Origin: an uncultured Acidimicrobiales bacterium
GTDB lineage: Bacteria; Actinomycetota; Acidimicrobiia; Acidimicrobiales; Aldehydirespiratoraceae
DNA: 9,376 nt
Direction: 5' to 3'
NCBI GenBank assembly: GCA_938091985.1
Contig: CALKOE010000071.1
Location: 1-9,376 of the forward strand
Shown here: in pieces, positions 5,345 to 9,376 of the stretch
How positions within the stretch are numbered: position 1 is the first letter of the stretch
How the letters are laid out: every line of letters starts with the position of its first letter
The notes under the pieces: model-generated
Told to the model about the DNA's origin: nothing
The model's database searches: none
The model's input: only the letters and a program-made list of their open reading frames with translations
Position numbers and translations under genes: made by a program

Positions 5345-6055
5345 ATGGAACAGGAGACATTTCTGTCTTCGCGGCTGACCTCTGAACCGGTGAGCCGACG
5401 AACGATGATGAAGACGGGCGCCGTCGCGTCCGCCGGCATCTGGGCTGCGCCGTCGGTTCTCTCGCTCGGTGCAACGGCATCTGCCGCCGGCAGCTGTGCA
5501 GCACCTCCCCGCAGGGTCGATTTCTCCCGGTTCAGCGGCAACCTCCCGGCCTCGTTCACCTCCGATGACGGCGCGGTCACAATCGACTTCTCGATGACCG
5601 ACCCGTTCGGGGTCCAGGACCCCGCATGGGACGGCGTGATCTTCAGCGGCAACATGAACGGGCTCGACAACCCGGTCGTGACCGCAATGAACGGTGCGAC
5701 CTTCGGCGATTTCGTCCGGCTGCGCTTCGACTTCTCCGTACCCGTGTGCCCGAGCTTCTATCTCGTCGATGTCGACCGGGCCGAGTTCACCTCCAACGAA
5801 TTCGAAGACACCGTCCGAGTAGTTGGCCGCGACGGCGGCGGCACGCGGATCGACCCAGCCTCGTTCGCCCTCGGCGGCGCACAGACTCAGGTCAACGCCC
5901 GCACGGTGCGCGGCCTGAGCTCAACGAGTGGGGCCACCGGCAATGTGCTGGTGACCTTCGACCAGCCGATCGAGCGGCTGGTGATCCGCCATCAGGACGA
6001 CTCGTCACTCAGCGGCTTCCAGTGGGTCGGTATCCACGACTTCCACTGGTGCTGA
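5345..6055 (+). CDS. Tat-exported protein of unknown function
   Basis: The 236-residue product carries a twin-arginine signal: SRRTMMK at residues 17-23, a hydrophobic stretch (GAVASAGIWAAPSVLSLGA, 25-43) and a probable signal-peptidase site near ATASAAG (43-49). It should be exported folded through the Tat pathway. The mature part, about 190 residues, looks all-beta, with many short alternating segments (VTIDFSM, VRLRFDFSV, FYLVDVDRAEF, VLVTFDQPIERLVIRH). It has three Cys (C51, one in PVCPS, and the C-terminal Cys) and ends GFQWVGIHDFHWC. I do not recognise the family; a jelly-roll or carbohydrate-binding-like module is a guess. No membrane anchor or sorting signal is visible. The start is less certain than its neighbours: AGGG directly abuts the ATG, no TAnnnT is correctly placed, and a GTG at 5390 is an in-frame alternative that keeps SRR. 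Confidence 0.75.
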   Translation: MEQETFLSSRLTSEPVSRRTMMKTGAVASAGIWAAPSVLSLGATASAAGSCAAPPRRVDFSRFSGNLPASFTSDDGAVTIDFSMTDPFGVQDPAWDGVIFSGNMNGLDNPVVTAMNGATFGDFVRLRFDFSVPVCPSFYLVDVDRAEFTSNEFEDTVRVVGRDGGGTRIDPASFALGGAQTQVNARTVRGLSSTSGATGNVLVTFDQPIERLVIRHQDDSSLSGFQWVGIHDFHWC

Positions 6056-6066
6056 CCAGCGTCAGC
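6051..6066. terminator. Hairpin containing both convergent stop codons
   Basis: GCTGAC (6051-6056), CAGC, GTCAGC (6061-6066) is a perfect 6-bp stem with a 4-nt loop. The plus TGA (6053-6055) and the minus TGA (6064-6062) occupy mirror-image positions in the two arms. It fits a short bidirectional terminator, but no T-run follows on either strand. GTCAGCG (6061-6067) can instead pair with CGCTGAC at 6079-6085, giving a 7-bp stem with an 11-nt loop. Confidence 0.38.
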
Positions 6067-6087
6067 GAGTGATGCCGCCGCTGACCA
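6051..6087. repeat. Short direct repeat GCTGACCA (6051-6058 and 6080-6087)
   Basis: The 8-mer GCTGACCA occurs twice, 29 nt apart, on either side of the minus-strand stop codon. Both copies are complementary to the GTCAGC in between, so they could compete for it in folded RNA. At 8 bp this may be chance. Confidence 0.3.
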
Positions 6088-6625
6088 ACGCATCCAGCAG
6101 CTCCACATCGGAGCCCGAATCACTGAGCTGCTCTTGGCCTCTGGCGATCCACGCCGTTGTCGGCGCGGCGTCGTACATGCCGGCGAGACCCACGATGAAC
6201 CCACCGGCGTAGACGGCAACGTTGCCGCTCACCACGAAACCGAGAAAGCCCACCAACGCAGCCGGCTCGGCGAAGGCCACCCGGATGAAGAATGCGCGCT
6301 GGGCCGTCGCTCGAGCCATCGGCAGGGTCGAGCCGCTGACCGCAGGAACGAACTTTGTCGACAGGACCTGTGCGAACACCCCGAGGCCGATGACGACAGC
6401 CGCAACGAGGCGACCGTCGACGCCTCCTCCGGGCAGCACCGCGTCGATCACCGCCACCAGAACCCCGATCACCACCATCGACACGGTGAAGGTGACCCAC
6501 GCCATCCGCATGACCGTGAGCCCATCGGTGGAGCCGAGCGCCACTCTCATTCCGCGAGTGGGGATGAGCGCCATCGGCGCTCGCCTGATGGCTTGGCCCC
6601 AACCCGGATCGACCGCTCGGCTCAT
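6062..6625 (-). CDS. Four-helix integral membrane protein of unknown function
   Basis: With the ATG at 6625 the protein has 187 residues: a polar, basic N-terminus of about 40 residues and four hydrophobic segments. These are TM1 about 42-63 (AWVTFTVSMVVIGVLVAVI), TM2 about 72-89 (LVAAVVIGLGVFAQVL), TM3 about 116-133 (VAFAEPAALVGFLGFVV) and TM4 about 135-151. E120 in TM3, within AEPAALVG, is a buried-looking acid that loosely recalls ATP-synthase c-subunit helices, but overall architecture and length differ and I do not assign that function. The acidic tail (SDSGSDVELLDALVSGG) is probably cytoplasmic. A longer frame begins at 6751 but would run back into the hydrolase gene in another frame. 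The 6625 start follows TAGCGT by 7 nt, indicating its own leaderless promoter in the 35-nt gap after the hydrolase stop. Confidence 0.72.
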   Translation of the reverse strand: MSRAVDPGWGQAIRRAPMALIPTRGMRVALGSTDGLTVMRMAWVTFTVSMVVIGVLVAVIDAVLPGGGVDGRLVAAVVIGLGVFAQVLSTKFVPAVSGSTLPMARATAQRAFFIRVAFAEPAALVGFLGFVVSGNVAVYAGGFIVGLAGMYDAAPTTAWIARGQEQLSDSGSDVELLDALVSGGITR

Positions 6626-6632
6626 GGGCCTC

Positions 6633-6638
6633 ACGCTA
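6633..6638 (-). promoter_or_regulatory. Predicted -10 element (TAGCGT) of the membrane-protein gene
   Basis: TAGCGT on the minus strand ends 7 nt before the ATG at 6625. It is the third occurrence of this exact hexamer at a leaderless position in the window. It implies that the gene can be transcribed independently of the hydrolase gene ending 35 nt upstream. Confidence 0.52.
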
Positions 6639-6660
6639 CCGGCGGGCGGCTGACCCAGGA

Positions 6661-9376
6661 TCAGCCCTCTTTGGCAAAGAGCCAGTCGAGCGCGTGCGCC
6701 GCGAAGTCGAGGTTGAATCTCGGAACGTGCACACCGTCGACAATGGTCCACAGTTCGGCCGATGTACCGGGTGCACAGCCTTCCTCGTGGTACATCACCG
6801 TCGACTCAGCTCCCGGCAGGTTCGCCACCAGATCAAGATCGGGACGGGTGCCCACAACTTCCGTGTTGCACCCGAGGAACCCCGCATGGCGCTCGAGCAT
6901 GTTCTCTGCCCCTGGCGAGAACTGAGAGTCGTCATAGGAGATCGTGGAATCGGCAGTGCCGTGGATCTGCAAGACGCTCACCGGCTCGGTGCGGGGCTCA
7001 CAGTCATCGGGGTCCCGGAAGCTCGACGCGGCGAGGGCCGCGATGGCAGTGATGTGCTCGCTGGCCTCGCACGCCATCGTGTAGCTCATGAAGCCGCCGT
7101 TGGAGTGGCCGAAGAGGTACACCTGATCCTCGTTGATGTTGAAGGTCGACTTCGCTTCCTCGATCAACGATGTGAGGTAGCCGACATCGTCCTGCGGTGT
7201 GCCACAGCACGACGCTCCCGAATACCAGAACCGGCGCCCGTCGGGGCCGACGGTTCCATCGGGATGGACGAGCACAAAGTCACGGGTGTCGACCTGCTGG
7301 GTCACGCCGAGAATGAACGACTGGATCGATCCGAACGCACCGAAACCATGCAGCACCACGACGAGCGGGTACTCCTTCGAGGCGTCGTAGTCGCCGGGAA
7401 CCACGAACTCCGACGGACGCTCAGCATGGATCGTCTCGGGGAGCGGGCACAGCGAAACCGGACAGAAGTCGCCGTCGACCACCCGGTTCTCGATCGGCGG
7501 GGCCGTGCGACATGGCTGACCACGCAGGCTGTTGCAGTCGGGAAGCGGAGTGGGCACGGCCAAGCCCTCGACGATCGGAAGCGCGATCGAGGATTGGTGT
7601 CCGTCACCGGTGCCGATCACGTGGGTGGCTTCGGCCCCGGGCCCGTCGAGTTCGAACTCCCACCGAGCGGTGTCGCCGCCGGGGGTGTTGATCGTCAGTC
7701 GGATCGACGAACCGGCTCGGAACGCGTGGGCGAACGCCGGAATCTGGATACGTCCGAGCGTCCACTCGCCGGGCTCCATCAGCTCGAAGTCCTGTTCGCG
7801 ACCGTATTGCACCGGCTGCAGCTCGGTCGATGACTCATGCAGGCCGCGGTAGGCCCACTCGAGTTGACCGACCTGCACCCGCACCTCTTCACCATCGGGT
7901 CGGATCTCGGTGAGCAGCGCCTCGAGCTCGGCATTGTCGGCATCGGACTTCACCCAGAGGTCGACGCTCGCTGTGCCGGCCATGACCACATCGGAGGTGA
8001 GGGGTGCGCTCTGGAATCGCGCGTTTTCGCCTTCGGCTTGGGGGATCCACTCGACGGTCGGGTTCGACCAGATGTCGCCGCCCACCCACCAACGGGTCTG
8101 GCTCACCTCGGGGTTCGGGTGGAGCGCGACGCCGGCGCCGGGCTCATCGGCACCCGACTCGGCGAGTTGTCCGTCGGCCTGGAGGTAATACCGCTGTGCA
8201 GTCGTGCCGGCCGGAGGCCAGGCATCGGTCGAGAACTCCCATGCCGCCACCGGAAGGTAGGGATCGCCGCCGGCTCCGTTCTCCATCAGGACACGGATCG
8301 GGTCCTCCGATTCCCATCGAGCCAGGGCCTCGGCGTGGGTCGACACGTCGGTCCAACGGTCGGCCGGGAAGGGCACGTTTCCGCCGAAGATCCCATCGGT
8401 CAGCACCGGGGTGAGGAAGCCCAGCGCGGGATTGTTCGACGGCACCTCCTTGGTGATGTAGAGGTCGAGGAAGGCCGCCCACTCCGCGAGGACCTGGGGA
8501 GCGAATCCATCGGCGTGAAGCCCGTTGAAGATCGTCTGATGAACCGATTCGGCGCTGTCGAACTCGCCGAGCAGATCGCCGAAGCTCGGCCCTGTCTGCT
8601 CGTCCTGGAACGCTGACGTGAGGAAGACTGCCGCTTCGATGTCGCCCACGAACTCTCGGATGTCGAGCGGTCCGGCGACCTCATCGGTGTAGAAGGGATT
8701 GGAGCGCGCCTTCTCGGTCGCGTCGACGTTTTGGAGACGCAGCTGCTGGTTGTCGTCGCACTGGTTGTCGCCCTCTTCGATGAGTTCGCGCACCCAGCCC
8801 GTGCCGTAGGGGGCGGCGTTGCCGAGCACCTGATCGGCCCAGGAAGTGGCGAAGCCGGTGTTGAGCAAGCCACCGGGAGCGAGAATGCCCGTGGCGGTGT
8901 CGCCGTAGACGCTGAGGGGAGCGATTGCGCCGAGGCTCGGCGGGTTCGACTGAGCGACGAAGAGCTGTGAGATGCCGGGGTAGGACAAGCCCACCATGCC
9001 GACCTCGTGATCCTGCGCCCAGGATTGGGCGGCAACAGCCTCGATCACGTCGTAGCCATCGAGCACCTGCATCGTCTCGAAGAAGTCGTAGGCGCCACCC
9101 GAGCAGCCGGTGCCGCGGACGTTCACGCCGACCGTGGCGTAGCCGAAGAGGCCGGCGAGCAGTGACCCCGGCTGCGCCGGCGCCTTGCACAGGGTCGGGA
9201 ATGACCCGCACAACGGCGTCGGGTCGATACCTCCCAGACCACCGAGACCGCTGATCGGGTCTGACGGGTTGTAGCCGCTGTATTCGACGACGGTCGGGTA
9301 CGGCCCTTCTTCAACCGGACCGGGCAGAACCACATACGCCGACAAGGTCGTGCCATCACGGGTGGTGATGTAGGTG
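6661..9376 (-). CDS. Two-domain serine hydrolase: CocE/NonD (S15-type) fused to PHB-depolymerase/LpqC-type esterase; N-terminus outside window
   Basis: The gene enters from the right edge already in frame (TYITTRDGTTLSAYVVLP, a normal S15-type opening), so its start is outside. Numbering from the Leu codon at 9345, residues 1-330 form an alpha/beta-hydrolase of the CocE/X-Pro dipeptidyl-peptidase class. Likely oxyanion Tyr is Y25; nucleophile S121 lies in VGLSYPG, with D248 (AFQDEQTG) and H277 (NGLHADG). Residues about 385-590 form its C-terminal jelly roll. A Cys-rich linker (C604, C612, C628, C633) leads to a second hydrolase from about 640: oxyanion HGFG (666-669), FWYSGASCCG (706-715), S748 in GHSNGG, D799 in HGTADST and H873 in DGVHVP. 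Both triads look intact. Relatives cleave acyl esters or X-Pro peptides (domain 1) and polyester or aryl esters (domain 2). Fourteen Cys suggest a disulfide-bonded, exported protein; the signal peptide would be outside. The substrate is unknown. Confidence 0.9.
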   Translation of the reverse strand, partial: TYITTRDGTTLSAYVVLPGPVEEGPYPTVVEYSGYNPSDPISGLGGLGGIDPTPLCGSFPTLCKAPAQPGSLLAGLFGYATVGVNVRGTGCSGGAYDFFETMQVLDGYDVIEAVAAQSWAQDHEVGMVGLSYPGISQLFVAQSNPPSLGAIAPLSVYGDTATGILAPGGLLNTGFATSWADQVLGNAAPYGTGWVRELIEEGDNQCDDNQQLRLQNVDATEKARSNPFYTDEVAGPLDIREFVGDIEAAVFLTSAFQDEQTGPSFGDLLGEFDSAESVHQTIFNGLHADGFAPQVLAEWAAFLDLYITKEVPSNNPALGFLTPVLTDGIFGGNVPFPADRWTDVSTHAEALARWESEDPIRVLMENGAGGDPYLPVAAWEFSTDAWPPAGTTAQRYYLQADGQLAESGADEPGAGVALHPNPEVSQTRWWVGGDIWSNPTVEWIPQAEGENARFQSAPLTSDVVMAGTASVDLWVKSDADNAELEALLTEIRPDGEEVRVQVGQLEWAYRGLHESSTELQPVQYGREQDFELMEPGEWTLGRIQIPAFAHAFRAGSSIRLTINTPGGDTARWEFELDGPGAEATHVIGTGDGHQSSIALPIVEGLAVPTPLPDCNSLRGQPCRTAPPIENRVVDGDFCPVSLCPLPETIHAERPSEFVVPGDYDASKEYPLVVVLHGFGAFGSIQSFILGVTQQVDTRDFVLVHPDGTVGPDGRRFWYSGASCCGTPQDDVGYLTSLIEEAKSTFNINEDQVYLFGHSNGGFMSYTMACEASEHITAIAALAASSFRDPDDCEPRTEPVSVLQIHGTADSTISYDDSQFSPGAENMLERHAGFLGCNTEVVGTRPDLDLVANLPGAESTVMYHEEGCAPGTSAELWTIVDGVHVPRFNLDFAAHALDWLFAKEG

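Noticed and set aside
6626..6751. Upstream start at 6751 for the membrane protein
   Set aside because: The extension would overlap the end of the hydrolase gene and is Arg-rich and low in hydrophobic pattern; the ATG at 6625 has a correctly spaced TAGCGT.
6694..8616. Long plus-strand open frames opposite the hydrolase gene (for example 6694-7833 and 7837-8616)
   Set aside because: They are antisense to a well-supported coding region with intact catalytic motifs, have biased low-complexity composition and show no domain; high GC creates such frames.
9343..9345. TTG at 9345 as the real start of the double hydrolase
   Set aside because: The frame stays open to the window edge and encodes YITTRDGTTLSAY, the usual beginning of an S15-type domain, so the true start lies outside.
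1..9376. Search for tRNA, rRNA, CRISPR, transposase, att sites or toxin-antitoxin pairs
   Set aside because: No regularly spaced repeats, cloverleaf, transposase motif or paired small toxin-antitoxin genes were seen; the region reads as ordinary chromosomal sequence.

Overview
The window is a densely packed, GC-rich stretch of bacterial chromosome that looks actinobacterial. Supporting signs are adjacent hisE-hisG (as in mycobacteria), a kinase of an actinobacteria-associated family, and a recurring TAnnnT element 6-7 nt before start codons, the geometry of leaderless transcripts. A deep-branching class such as Acidimicrobiia is my guess; the sequence does not prove it. I see no tRNA, rRNA, CRISPR array, insertion sequence or phage gene.

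Layout. Left edge (minus strand): the first 170 residues of an SMP-30/gluconolactonase-like protein. It is divergent from hisE-hisG (plus), which encode the first two activities of histidine synthesis. A first SRPBCC-fold gene follows hisG by 9 nt and converges on a second SRPBCC gene (minus); the two share a CTAG tetranucleotide carrying both stop codons. A 220-nt gap follows, holding what looks like a broken N-terminal fragment of a PhyH-type dioxygenase. Next are a phosphotransferase-fold gene and a TetR regulator (both plus). A MarR-SRPBCC operon (minus) faces the TetR gene. A Tat-exported protein of unknown function (plus) is divergent from marR. It converges on a four-helix membrane protein (minus), which lies downstream of a large open-ended gene (minus) fusing a CocE/NonD-type serine hydrolase to a PHB-depolymerase/LpqC-type esterase.

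Working together. hisE and hisG overlap by 4 nt and form one pathway unit. The MarR protein probably controls itself and the SRPBCC gene behind it. The other genes look like independent single-gene units, each with its own promoter. Convergent neighbours are separated by 21 nt, 6 nt or a 4-nt overlap.

The most distinctive signals are: (1) a leaderless-type -10 element in front of all seven transcription-unit-leading genes where it could be clearly tested except the Tat protein; (2) a divergent promoter pair packed into 39 nt before hisE; (3) palindromes placed on the tetR and marR promoters; (4) the double-hydrolase fusion. I did not find an evident new defence or mobile system.
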